From Eubacterium sp. (GTDB lineage Bacteria > Bacillota > Clostridia > Oscillospirales > Acutalibacteraceae), in NCBI GenBank assembly GCA_017446095.1, contig JAFSRN010000008.1, forward strand, positions 62,001-126,000: a stretch of DNA of 64,000 bases, given 5' to 3'. The translations under genes were made by a program, and so were the position numbers. This document shows positions 14,465 to 22,753 of this stretch, in pieces (the first letter of the stretch is position 1; the number at the start of each line of letters is the position of its first letter). The notes under the pieces are model-generated. The model was not told where the DNA came from and did no database searches. It was given only the letters and a program-made list of their open reading frames with translations.

Positions 14465-15070
14465 TTATTTATACAAACATATTATGTATTCTGCTTTGTC
14501 CGTTTTAAACTCTGCAAATTCGGCGTCTGCCGGGTACTGCGCGGATTTTAAATCCACGTTTGCAATGCCCGTTCCTGCGCGTTTAAGGTACGCTTCCTTA
14601 AACGTCCAGATTCTGTAAAAGCAGTTAAGCGCTTCTGCGTGCGTGATGCTTTTGTCGCGCAAAAACGCAAGCTCGCTGTCGGTGCAAAAGCGGTCGGCAA
14701 CAGACGTATTTATGTCGCTTATCATCTCAACGTCAATGCCGACGGGTTTATCGCTCACCGTGCATATAACAATTTCGCCCGAGTGGCTGATGTTAAACTC
14801 AACATCAAGCCCGTTTGCAAACGGCTTGCCCTGCTCGCCGGTACAAAAAGCAATGCTTTCGGCAGGCGTGCCGCAGTGTGCGGATATGAGCTTTCGCGCA
14901 AGGATTTCCCCTGCTGTTGAGCGCTTTTTATCCTCGTCAAAACGGAACCTGTCCACGCGCTGCTTTTTTTCTGCAGACATCAGCGAATACGCGCGTGCGT
15001 ACTCGTCGGCTGTGATATCGTTAATGTTAACAAGCTCGGTTTCGCCGTTAAAAATCTTCTGCGTGCGCAT
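14465..15070 (-). CDS. 4'-Phosphopantetheinyl transferase, Sfp type
   Basis: The enzyme transfers the phosphopantetheine arm of CoA to a serine on carrier proteins. The 201-residue protein has the family's core motifs: FNISHSGE near residues 92-99, GIDVEMI near residues 113-119 with the metal-binding Asp and Glu, and WTFKEAYLKRAGTGI near residues 157-171. No polyketide or peptide synthetase is in the window, so it may serve as the general or only carrier-protein transferase. Its ATG overlaps the plsY stop as TAATG. Confidence 0.93.
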   Translation of the reverse strand: MRTQKIFNGETELVNINDITADEYARAYSLMSAEKKQRVDRFRFDEDKKRSTAGEILARKLISAHCGTPAESIAFCTGEQGKPFANGLDVEFNISHSGEIVICTVSDKPVGIDVEMISDINTSVADRFCTDSELAFLRDKSITHAEALNCFYRIWTFKEAYLKRAGTGIANVDLKSAQYPADAEFAEFKTDKAEYIICLYK

Positions 15071-15783
15071 TACTCTGCTTCCTTTTTGTGCGAGCCGATT
15101 TTATTTTCCTCGCCTTTAATCAGGCGCTTGATGTTGTCTTTATGCTTAAGCAGCACGATTGCGGAAAACACAAGTGCAATCGCAAGCGCGAGCAGCCTGT
15201 AAGTCATTTCGCTGCCGCCAAAGGTGTTTTTAGCCCTGATGTAGTGGTGGATAATGCTGAACTCCTTGTCAAACAAAAAGAACGTGCAAATCGGGTACAC
15301 AACCGCAAACGCGATTGACGACAGCGAGATGTATTTTGTGATGAATACAAGCGCAAAAAACAGCACAGTGCCGATAACGAACAGCCGCCAGTCGAGCGTG
15401 CAGATCATAGCGGCGCAAACGGTAATTCCCTTGCCGCCCCTGAAGCCGAAAAAGCACGGATAGATATGCCCGATAAAGCAGAAAAAGCCGGAAATCACCT
15501 TAAAAAAGTACTCGTACTTTGCAAAAATCGCGGCGTCTACGTTGCTGAAAATCAGCCATACTATAAGGTATGCAACAATCACCTTTGCAAAATCAAGGAA
15601 GAACGAAAGCACGCCGTACGCCCTGCCGTAAGTGCGCACCATATTTGTAGCGCCTGCGTTGCCGCTGCCGGATTCCCTTATATCGCCCTTTTTGAGCACA
15701 CGGCTCATAATAATCGAGCTGTTTAAGCTGCCGATAAGGTACGAAATCACTGCGCAGATTAAAAGTAAAATAACCGTTTTCAT
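15070..15783 (-). CDS. plsY: Glycerol-3-phosphate acyltransferase PlsY
   Basis: PlsY transfers the acyl group from acyl-phosphate to glycerol-3-phosphate, the first step of phospholipid synthesis at the membrane. The 237-residue protein has about five membrane segments. Its three conserved loops are present: GSGNAGATNMVRTYG near residues 39-53, the FIGHIYPCFFGFRGGKGI region near residues 104-121, and a later conserved hydrophobic block. The start is an ATG at 15783 with a modest upstream ribosome site. Together with the two degV genes it suggests use of exogenous fatty acids, though fakA and plsX are not in the window. Confidence 0.95.
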   Translation of the reverse strand: MKTVILLLICAVISYLIGSLNSSIIMSRVLKKGDIRESGSGNAGATNMVRTYGRAYGVLSFFLDFAKVIVAYLIVWLIFSNVDAAIFAKYEYFFKVISGFFCFIGHIYPCFFGFRGGKGITVCAAMICTLDWRLFVIGTVLFFALVFITKYISLSSIAFAVVYPICTFFLFDKEFSIIHHYIRAKNTFGGSEMTYRLLALAIALVFSAIVLLKHKDNIKRLIKGEENKIGSHKKEAE

Positions 15784-15903
15784 TGTATCACCCTTTGAAT
15801 TTATACTTGAATTATAGCAGTAATTATTAAAAATGTTAAGCGATTTGGGATATGTTTTATAATTTGTTAATATTAAATAATTATAAAGTATCTGCCCAAT
15901 TCA

Positions 15904-15932
15904 TTGCAAAATGCTGCGATACGGCATATAAT
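15904..15932 (+). promoter_or_regulatory. Sigma-A promoter of the second degV
   Basis: TTGCAA and TATAAT are 17 nt apart. A GGAG ribosome site follows at 15957-15960, 8 bp before the ATG. Confidence 0.82.
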
Positions 15933-15968
15933 TAAGCATACACATTTTTACCCATAGGAGATAGCATT

Positions 15969-16841
15969 ATGAGAGATTTCGTTTTAGCAACCGATTCGTC
16001 CTGCGACCTTCCGCAGGAACTGGTGGACAAGTTTGAATTAACAGTTGTGCCGCTTACCGTAACAGTGGCGGGCAAAACATATACAAACTACCTTGACGGC
16101 AGAGAAATCGGCTTTAAGGAATTTTACGACCACACGAGGGCGAAAGAGGAAATTAAGACCTCCTGCCCGAGCCTTGAGGCGTTTAACAAAGCGTTTACCG
16201 AGGTGCTTGAAAGCGGCAGGGATATCCTTTATATCGGCTTCTCCTCCGCGCTGAGCGCAACCACGCAAAACGCAAGAATCACCGCAGAAGAGCTTGCGGA
16301 CAAGTACCCCGAAGCAAAGATTATTGTTGTGGATTCGCTTGCTGCTTCCATGGGTCAGGGACTGCTGATTAAGTACGTTTTTGATGAGAAGCAGAGCGGC
16401 AAGACGATTGAGGAAGTTGCACAGTACGCAGAGGACACCAAGCTGCACATCTGCCACTGGTTTACGGTTAACGACCTTATGCACCTAAAGCGCGGCGGCA
16501 GAATCAGCGCAACTACGGCTATTACAGGCGCAGCGCTGAACGTTAAGCCCGTTATGCACACGGACGACGAGGGCAGGCTGACGAATGTAGGAAAAGCAAG
16601 GGGCAGAAAAGCCTCGCTCGCAGCGCTGCTTGAGCATATGAAGGAAACCGCGATTAACCCCAAGGAACAGACTATTTACATCAGCCACGGCGACTGCGAG
16701 GATGAGGTTAAGGACTTTGCAAAGCTGATTAAAAAGGAAGTCGGCTTTAAGGAAGTTGTTATTAACTACGTAGGCCCCGTTATCGGCGGACACACCGGCC
16801 CCGGTGTTGTAGCGCTGTTCTTCTACGGCACAAAAAGATAA
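15969..16841 (+). CDS. DegV family fatty-acid-binding protein
   Basis: The 290-residue protein begins FVLATDSSCDLPQELVDKF and holds the ligand loop YIGFSSALSATTQNA near residues 88-102. It ends with the VIGGHTGPGVVALFFYG motif whose His closes over the fatty acid carboxylate. It is the second paralogue in the window (the first is at 8302-9150), so the two may differ in acyl-chain preference, as FakB1 and FakB2 do in staphylococci. It is monocistronic, with a consensus promoter and a strong terminator, and divergent from plsY. Confidence 0.94.
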   Translation: MRDFVLATDSSCDLPQELVDKFELTVVPLTVTVAGKTYTNYLDGREIGFKEFYDHTRAKEEIKTSCPSLEAFNKAFTEVLESGRDILYIGFSSALSATTQNARITAEELADKYPEAKIIVVDSLAASMGQGLLIKYVFDEKQSGKTIEEVAQYAEDTKLHICHWFTVNDLMHLKRGGRISATTAITGAALNVKPVMHTDDEGRLTNVGKARGRKASLAALLEHMKETAINPKEQTIYISHGDCEDEVKDFAKLIKKEVGFKEVVINYVGPVIGGHTGPGVVALFFYGTKR

Positions 16842-16842
16842 A

Positions 16843-16880
16843 AAAACAACCGCATCAGAAATCCTGATGCGGTTGTTTTT
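16843..16880. terminator. Bidirectional terminator between degV and the LRR gene
   Basis: AAAACAACCGCATCAG and CTGATGCGGTTGTTTT pair fully around a 5-nt loop, with an A-run on one side and a T-run on the other. Confidence 0.92.
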
Positions 16881-16893
16881 TGTGCACCGTTAA

Positions 16894-18144
16894 TTACTTT
16901 TTGGTTTTTACTGTTTTTGCCGCTGTCCAATTGGATGCGATGGTTGCACCGTTTACAGTTTTGTAGGTGCGGATGCGAACAAAGTATGTTTTGCCGCCCG
17001 CAAGGTTTTTAATAGCTTTTTTGGTGCTCTGATTGCTTTTAACCGTGTAGGTTTTTGTTGCTTTTGCGGTGAACTTTACGCTTGTGGAAACCTGAATCTG
17101 GTAGCCCGAAGTCTGAACTGCCTGCTTTTTCCACTGAACGCCGATTTTCTTTTTGCCGGGCGTCAGCTTTGTAATGGAGGTGTTCTTTGGTGCGATTGTG
17201 AACTTGAGCACCTTTTTGCCCGAGTACTTACCCTTGAAGGTAACCGTTGCGCTTGCCTTGCCAACGTTCTTGTTGTTAGTGTATTTAACCGTGTAATCGG
17301 TGCCCTTTTTGAGCGTATTGCCGCCCCAGTCCTTAACCGTAACAGCCGGTGTGTAGGCTTTGTTTGCGTATGTGTACTTTGTTTTGGAAAGCGTTACAGT
17401 TCTGATTGCCTGAACGTAGTCCTGCTGATACTCTTCGCAATGTTTGCACGGATAATTAATTCTGCCGGTGCTGTCAAAATCAGCTTTTGAAACCACGGTG
17501 TACTTTGAATAATCAATGTCGTGCTGCCTCATCCAATAAATTGTTACGCCTAAGTTTGATTTGAGGTTGCTGATGTAAACGCTGACATCCGTGTTGTCGC
17601 AAGCGCTTGAGATTGTAAAATCTTCGTTGCTAATCATGGGTTCGGTTTGACCGTCCTTAAGACCAAGCGCATATTTGAAAAACGATATGTTCCTAACGTT
17701 GTCCGGAATCACAAATTCGTCAAGGTCGGGGCAGTTATAAAACGCCTCCATACCGATTGACTTGATGTTGCTGGTGTTTAAATCAACCACGCGCAGTGAC
17801 ATACAGCCGAAAAATGCATAGTGACCGATTTTTTCAACACCTTTGATGTCTACGCTGTAAAGGTTTGGATTTTGATAAAACGCGTAGTTGCCGATGTGCT
17901 TAACGCCGCTGATTGCCACATAAACAATACTGTTTTTGTACGGCGCCCACGGTGCAGAATCGGCGGAAAAGTCAGCCATTTCGCTGCTTCCCGTGCCCTT
18001 GAGGGTAAGTGTTTCGTCCTCAAGCGACCAGGAGATATCGCCTGTTTTGCCGGTAATCGGGTTTGCAAGCGCCAAAAACGGAAGCATTGTGAGTGTTGTG
18101 ATTATCATTATTAACGATAATGCAAGTGATAAAGATTTTTTCAT
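16894..18144 (-). CDS. Secreted leucine-rich repeat (BspA-type) protein with fibronectin-like end
   Basis: The 416-residue protein has a signal peptide (residues 1-28, ending LALA). BspA-type leucine-rich repeats follow at about residues 70-160, with recurring IGNYAFYQNPNL, IGHYAFFGCMSL and IGMEAFYNCPDL. Next comes a linker with a CKHC pair, then an all-beta region with TPAVTVKDWGGNTLKKGTDY. The end (about 330-416) is a fibronectin type III-like domain. There is no sortase motif or membrane tail. Such proteins usually mediate adhesion or polysaccharide contact in gut Clostridia; the ligand is unknown. It has its own promoter. Confidence 0.88.
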   Translation of the reverse strand: MKKSLSLALSLIMIITTLTMLPFLALANPITGKTGDISWSLEDETLTLKGTGSSEMADFSADSAPWAPYKNSIVYVAISGVKHIGNYAFYQNPNLYSVDIKGVEKIGHYAFFGCMSLRVVDLNTSNIKSIGMEAFYNCPDLDEFVIPDNVRNISFFKYALGLKDGQTEPMISNEDFTISSACDNTDVSVYISNLKSNLGVTIYWMRQHDIDYSKYTVVSKADFDSTGRINYPCKHCEEYQQDYVQAIRTVTLSKTKYTYANKAYTPAVTVKDWGGNTLKKGTDYTVKYTNNKNVGKASATVTFKGKYSGKKVLKFTIAPKNTSITKLTPGKKKIGVQWKKQAVQTSGYQIQVSTSVKFTAKATKTYTVKSNQSTKKAIKNLAGGKTYFVRIRTYKTVNGATIASNWTAAKTVKTKK

Positions 18145-18187
18145 ACAATCATCCTTTCATAAAAAACAAAGATAACGAGTTATAATT

Positions 18188-18216
18188 ATTATAACATATT
18201 ATTAGCGGTTTGTATA
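18188..18216 (-). promoter_or_regulatory. Promoter of the secreted LRR gene
   Basis: On the minus strand TATACA and TATAAT are 17 nt apart, with TGT giving an extended -10. The -35 is weak but the -10 is perfect. Confidence 0.65.
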
Positions 18217-18233
18217 CTGCAAATTTAGCAGCA

Positions 18234-18262
18234 AAAAACAGCCTTGCAAAAGCAAGACTGTT
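18234..18262 (-). terminator. Terminator of the O-acylation cassette
   Basis: On the minus strand AACAGTCTTGC and GCAAGGCTGTTTTTT form a hairpin with one G-T pair, just after the DHHW gene. Confidence 0.85.
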
Positions 18263-18269
18263 GTAATTG

Positions 18270-19751
18270 TTATTTATCAAACACGCCGGCGATTGAGGTG
18301 TCCGCCATAAAGGTGTTTGAGTTGTAGAGCCAGAGCACGTCGGTTACGCCCTCTTTTTTAATCATCTGCTCGATGTCGCCCGAATAGTAGCGCGGGTCAA
18401 CCATAATCACGCTTTTGTAGTACGGGTAAATCATCGGCACAAAGCAGTTTGCGTAAGAGTCCTTAACCACCATGAGCACGCGCGTTGATTTGAGCGTGGT
18501 TTCAATATTCACCTGCGAATAGTTGCCGCCGAAAAATACTTCGTACTTGTTCTTCTGGCCGAGCTTCGAGGAGTCGAACATCGACGCAGTCGTCTTTTTT
18601 TCGTCAACAAAGGTTACCGCGTACTTAACCTTGGTTTCCGGCACGGTGACGTTGATTGTGTCCTTTGCGTTGAACAGCCCTGCAGACGATGACAGCGTGC
18701 CCTGGAACAAGTTTGTTACAGCGTACGTGGTGTACTTGGTTTTGGAGGTGTTAAGCTTCATCGTCTTGGCAATCTCGCCAAACGCAAGCTGCGCCGCATC
18801 CGTAGTCCAGTGGTGGTCGGTGCGGTAGTAAAGCTGCGTTTCTTCCCCCGCTTTGGAAAACGGCGTGCATAAATCCACGGTCTTGATATTTTCATCAAGC
18901 GCGGCGTAAACCTTTTTAATCTGCGCCGCCTGGCTGACGGAACGCGCCTGCCGTGGCATATAGTCGGACAGCATTTCGCTTGAATTGGGCGCAATCGCCA
19001 TATACGACTTAAGGGTCGGGTGCGCCGCGGTGAACTTGTTTATAGCGTCTACCGCTTTTTTGGTTTTTTCGTTAGTATAGTCAACAGGCGTTTCAAAAAT
19101 GTAGTGCTTTTTGCCGATGTAAACGCCGTTAATCTCGCGCTTGCCGCAGAAAATATCAATTGCGGTACGCGTTTTTACAAGTCCGCCCCTGCCGAGGAAC
19201 TGGTCGGAAAGATAGCTTTCCGTATCCTCCATAAACTTGCCGCTTGCAACTGCCGACATATTGAACTTCGGCTTCTGGGCAAGGTTGCGGTTTTCGTTTT
19301 CGCTGAACGTTTTGTCCTTGCTAACAAGCGTGAACACGCTGACAAACGTGATAATCGCAACCAAAATCATTGCGGTGATGACGTTGCACAAGTTGTAAAA
19401 CGCATTTGCTTTCGACTGCATTTTGCCCTCGTTCGGGCTGTGCTGTGCGCTTTCAGCCGGCTCTGCCTGCTCGTCGTAATCAACGGGCGGTGCCTGTTTA
19501 ACGGGTTTTGCCTTCTTTGCAGGCTTCGCCTTTTTTGCCTTCTTCGGCTCCCTCACGCGCGCCGGCTTTGCCTCGGGTTCGGGCTTTTCGCGCCGCGGCT
19601 GCCGCGAAGGTTTTGGCGGTTCAACAGGCTCTATGCGCTCAGGTCGCTCTGGACGTTCACCCCTGTGGCGACGTTCAAGTTCAGCGTACTGCAGCTCAAA
19701 CTGTTCAATTAATTCATTTATATCGGTGTTTGGATTTTCTTTATTCGTCAT
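18270..19751 (-). CDS. DHHW family (AlgX/AlgJ-like) cell-surface acetylation protein with a long basic cytoplasmic tail
   Basis: DHHW proteins are SGNH-like enzymes that work with MBOAT proteins to acetylate surface polysaccharides. In this 493-residue protein the DHHW signature is in YYRTDHHWTTDAAQ near residue 315. A membrane helix spans about residues 123-143 and the catalytic part lies outside. The first 115 residues are a long cytoplasmic region rich in Pro, Lys, Ala, Arg and Glu, with repeated KAKPAKKAKP-like units. This is unusually long and may bind acidic partners or be disordered. It is the last gene of the SGNH-DUF4358-MBOAT-DHHW cassette, 2 bp after the MBOAT gene. Confidence 0.92.
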   Translation of the reverse strand: MTNKENPNTDINELIEQFELQYAELERRHRGERPERPERIEPVEPPKPSRQPRREKPEPEAKPARVREPKKAKKAKPAKKAKPVKQAPPVDYDEQAEPAESAQHSPNEGKMQSKANAFYNLCNVITAMILVAIITFVSVFTLVSKDKTFSENENRNLAQKPKFNMSAVASGKFMEDTESYLSDQFLGRGGLVKTRTAIDIFCGKREINGVYIGKKHYIFETPVDYTNEKTKKAVDAINKFTAAHPTLKSYMAIAPNSSEMLSDYMPRQARSVSQAAQIKKVYAALDENIKTVDLCTPFSKAGEETQLYYRTDHHWTTDAAQLAFGEIAKTMKLNTSKTKYTTYAVTNLFQGTLSSSAGLFNAKDTINVTVPETKVKYAVTFVDEKKTTASMFDSSKLGQKNKYEVFFGGNYSQVNIETTLKSTRVLMVVKDSYANCFVPMIYPYYKSVIMVDPRYYSGDIEQMIKKEGVTDVLWLYNSNTFMADTSIAGVFDK

Positions 19752-19753
19752 AA

Positions 19754-21169
19754 TCAGAACCTGAAGTATAAGAATGGATTGTACGTTTCGCTAATCATAA
19801 AGATTATGCAGAGTATAAACAGCAGCGGAATCGCAACAACGCGCACTTCGCTGACAAGTTTTGGCGGAAAACGCTCTGCAATCTTTTTGTACACAGGCGT
19901 TGCGCAGAAGATACCTATAAGTATCGGCAGCCAGTTTGACGACAGCAGGTACGCCGACTGCGAATCCAATATTCCGCCGCCTGCACCGAACATTGCGCCG
20001 ATGTAATGCACTGCGTCCGTAAGCGTAGGCGCTGAGAAGAACACCCAGCCGAGCATTACGATTACCATTGTGAGTATGTGCCTTACTGCCGAGGGCAGTT
20101 TTTCAATAAGCTTTGCAAAAACGTATTTTTCAAGTATCAGCAGAACGCCGTAGTAAACGCCCCACATAATGAAGTTCCACGCCGCGCCGTGCCACAGACC
20201 TGTGAGCAGCCATACAACCATAAGGTTGAAGATGACGCGCGGTGTTTTGCAGCGGTTGCCGCCCAGCGGAATATAAACATATTCCCTGAACCACGTTGAC
20301 AGCGAAATGTGCCATCTGCGCCAGAAATCGGTAACGCTGTCTGCGATGTACGGGTAATTAAAGTTTTCAACAAACTTAAAGCCGAACATCCTGCCAAGTC
20401 CGATAGCCATATCGGAATAACCGCTGAAGTCAAAGTAGATCTGCAGCGTGTAGCAGATAATGCCGATCCACGCGGTGAGGGCGCTTGTTTTAACAATTTC
20501 CTGCGCCTGGATGCCTGAATAAACCGCGCCGAGCGTGTTTGCAAGAATAAGCTTTTTGCCAAGTCCTACGGTAAAGCGCGTAAGCCCTGCTGAAAACTTG
20601 TTAAGCGATTCCTTGCGGTGCTGCAGCTGATATTCAATATCCTTGTAGCGCACAATCGGTCCTGCAATAAGCTGCGGGAACAGCGAAATATACAGCGCAA
20701 ACGCAAATGGATTTTTCTGCACCTTTACGTTGCCGCGGTAGAGGTCGATAACGTAGGACATTATCTGGAACGTGTAGAACGAAATACCCACGGGCAGCGC
20801 AAGCTCGGGCACGTTAATGCGGATGTGCAGCAGCGAGTTGATGTTCTGGATAAGGAAACCGAAGTACTTGAAGAAACCGAGCACAAACAGGTTAAACACA
20901 ATAGCCAGAACGAACTTGCGTTTTGCCATAGCGTCGTCGCCGCTTTCGCGCGCGTTATCAATATCCTTGCCCACAATAAAGTTAAACACAATGCTGATAA
21001 GCATAAGGATAATATAAACAGGCTCGCCCCACGCGTAAAACACAAGGCTTGCGATAAGCAATATTACATTTTTAACGTTGATGTTTTTTGTTATGCCGCC
21101 GAGCAGGTAATACAGAATTACCGTAATCGGCATAAACATAATCAGGAAAGTTGATGAACTGAATACCAT
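19754..21169 (-). CDS. MBOAT family O-acyltransferase (AlgI-like)
   Basis: The protein moves acyl groups across the membrane for attachment to surface polymers. At 471 residues with about ten membrane helices it fits the AlgI/DltB/PatA family. The two signature histidines are present: His287 in DFWRRWHISLS and His327 in TGLWHGAAWNF. The FDFSGYSDMAIGLG block near residues 247-260 is characteristic. It is flanked by DHHW and DUF4358 genes, the usual companions in Clostridia. The acceptor polymer (peptidoglycan, teichoic acid or exopolysaccharide) cannot be told from sequence. Confidence 0.95.
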   Translation of the reverse strand: MVFSSSTFLIMFMPITVILYYLLGGITKNINVKNVILLIASLVFYAWGEPVYIILMLISIVFNFIVGKDIDNARESGDDAMAKRKFVLAIVFNLFVLGFFKYFGFLIQNINSLLHIRINVPELALPVGISFYTFQIMSYVIDLYRGNVKVQKNPFAFALYISLFPQLIAGPIVRYKDIEYQLQHRKESLNKFSAGLTRFTVGLGKKLILANTLGAVYSGIQAQEIVKTSALTAWIGIICYTLQIYFDFSGYSDMAIGLGRMFGFKFVENFNYPYIADSVTDFWRRWHISLSTWFREYVYIPLGGNRCKTPRVIFNLMVVWLLTGLWHGAAWNFIMWGVYYGVLLILEKYVFAKLIEKLPSAVRHILTMVIVMLGWVFFSAPTLTDAVHYIGAMFGAGGGILDSQSAYLLSSNWLPILIGIFCATPVYKKIAERFPPKLVSEVRVVAIPLLFILCIIFMISETYNPFLYFRF

Positions 21170-21191
21170 TTTTGTTCCTTATATATAAACT

Positions 21192-21704
21192 TTACAGTGC
21201 TTTTTTGAATGCGCGATAAACGTCGTCGGCATTTTCAGCCGTGCAGTAAAACAGCATATTGCCGCTTACTTCCACAACGCTTTTGTCAAGCAGGGCGTAT
21301 TGGTCGGGCGCGTAAGATTTAAACAGCGCCTTCTGCGTTTCAACCCGTTTATCCGCGGCGGCTTTGAATTCCTTTGCGTCCGCTTCGTCATATAGCTTGA
21401 CTATCAGCAGTTCAGACACATCCATAACGTTGCCCGTGTCGTAGTACACAATATCCTCCGCCTTCGCGCGGTCAAAATCAAATACCGTTGCCGCAACGGA
21501 CGCCGACTTTTTAGTCATTTTGGAAACGTCCATTACCTTGATTACAGGCTCTGCAACCTGGTCTGCCGTTTTGCTTGTGCCGCCGGAATTAACCACAAGC
21601 AGCACGAGTATAAACACAAGCAGCGCTACGGTGCATATAATCTCTGCAATCGAATATTTATCAAGTTTTGTAACTTCGTTTTTACTTTTAGCCAACGTTA
21701 GCAC
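21192..21704 (-). CDS. DUF4358 membrane-anchored protein
   Basis: DUF4358 proteins are found with MBOAT/DHHW genes in Clostridia and have no known biochemical role. The protein of about 170 residues has one membrane helix near residues 20-41 (AEIICTVALLVFILVLLVV), with the rest outside. It has the family segments YYDTGNVMDVSELLIVK and ALLDKSVVEVSGNMLFYC. It overlaps the SGNH gene by 17 nt. The GTG at 21704 has a close AAGG, but the TTG at 21695, three codons on, is better spaced from AGGTAGGTG; the true start is uncertain by these three codons. Confidence 0.88.
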   Translation of the reverse strand: MLTLAKSKNEVTKLDKYSIAEIICTVALLVFILVLLVVNSGGTSKTADQVAEPVIKVMDVSKMTKKSASVAATVFDFDRAKAEDIVYYDTGNVMDVSELLIVKLYDEADAKEFKAAADKRVETQKALFKSYAPDQYALLDKSVVEVSGNMLFYCTAENADDVYRAFKKAL

Positions 21705-22491
21705 CTACCTTATCAAGAATTGTCGGCAGATACTGCTCGGTGTAATACACCATCAACGGGTGTATGCCGTCTGCGTCGTAATAATTTTTGTCGTACGCCT
21801 TCCACAATCCGGTGTGGTCTATGTAGTTGACCTTGAGCTCTTTGGTCATTTTTTTAATCTGCGCGTTGTAGTAGCCGATGTTTTTATATTCGGGCGACGC
21901 GCTGACTGCGCCGCTGCTTACGGGGAAGATGCTGTCCACATAAATCTTTGCCTTTGGCAGCTTTTTCTGCAGGGCTTTAATCTGCTTTGTGTAGCCGTTT
22001 ATAAAGTATTCGGCGTACGATTTGTCGCCCATAGCGTTAAGACCGAAGTGCAGCACTATAATGCGCGGCTTTGACTTTACAATCGTGCTCATATTATCGC
22101 CGATAAAATCGGTGTTTGCGCCGACCTTGGAGATAACCTGATCGCTGTCAAGTATACCGTAGCCTGGCAGCGCTTCCATAATACTGTCGCCGACAATGAG
22201 GATGTCCTTGAACGCCGCCTTGAAGTCGTCTGTATCCGATGAGCTGCCCGAGCTCTGCGACCTTCTTTTAGCCTCATATTTCCTCTGCACGGCTCTTACT
22301 TCCTCAAGCGCTTTGTCGCCGTCCTCGCTTTCAGCCGCGGCAAGGAATTCCACGCCGCTTTTTGTGTCCGCTTCCTGCGCGCCCTTGGGGATTATAACAA
22401 TAAAAAAGCGGATAAACATAATGCCGATGATTACCGCCAGAATTAGTGCAATTATTTGCTTTGGTTTGATGTCGCGAATGTTGAATTTCAT
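21688..22491 (-). CDS. SGNH/GDSL-type hydrolase or acetyltransferase, membrane-anchored
   Basis: From ATG 22491 the protein has 267 residues: an N-terminal helix (about 10-31), a charged linker, then an SGNH domain. Block I is IVGDSIMEALP near residue 95, block III is LHFGLNAMGD, and the catalytic pair is in ADGIHPLMVYY near the C-terminus. It is first in the O-acylation cassette, where it likely transfers or removes acetyl groups outside the cell. The ATG at 22491 is preferred over one 13 codons upstream because it begins MKFNIRDIKPKQ and has a GGGGG site nearby. Confidence 0.88.
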   Translation of the reverse strand: MKFNIRDIKPKQIIALILAVIIGIMFIRFFIVIIPKGAQEADTKSGVEFLAAAESEDGDKALEEVRAVQRKYEAKRRSQSSGSSSDTDDFKAAFKDILIVGDSIMEALPGYGILDSDQVISKVGANTDFIGDNMSTIVKSKPRIIVLHFGLNAMGDKSYAEYFINGYTKQIKALQKKLPKAKIYVDSIFPVSSGAVSASPEYKNIGYYNAQIKKMTKELKVNYIDHTGLWKAYDKNYYDADGIHPLMVYYTEQYLPTILDKVGANVG

Positions 22492-22569
22492 ACAAAATGC
22501 CCCCGCGCTGCCGTCCGGCTCGCGCGCCAAAATTAATATAATATTTTATATTATTTATATTCAAAAATT

Positions 22570-22598
22570 ATTCTATCACATAAAAATGAACAATGCAA
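22570..22598 (-). promoter_or_regulatory. Promoter of the O-acylation cassette
   Basis: On the minus strand TTGCAT and TAGAAT are 17 nt apart, with a TG extension before the -10. No other promoter is apparent within the cassette. Confidence 0.75.
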
Positions 22599-22706
22599 TC
22601 ACTGTTTGACGATTTTGCAGTTTTTTTGTTATTATTTGTATTTTTGCCTTTGCAAGGCGGCAATTTTTATGAGTTTTGTCCACAAAATAACGGCGGCGCA
22701 AAGCAC

Positions 22707-22735
22707 TTGCAAAATCTGTTAAAATAGATTATACT
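22707..22735 (+). promoter_or_regulatory. Promoter of the exo/endonuclease-hypB pair
   Basis: TTGCAA and TATACT are separated by 17 nt, 19 bp before the ATG. Confidence 0.75.
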
Positions 22736-22753
22736 TTAAACGGGGTTGATGCT

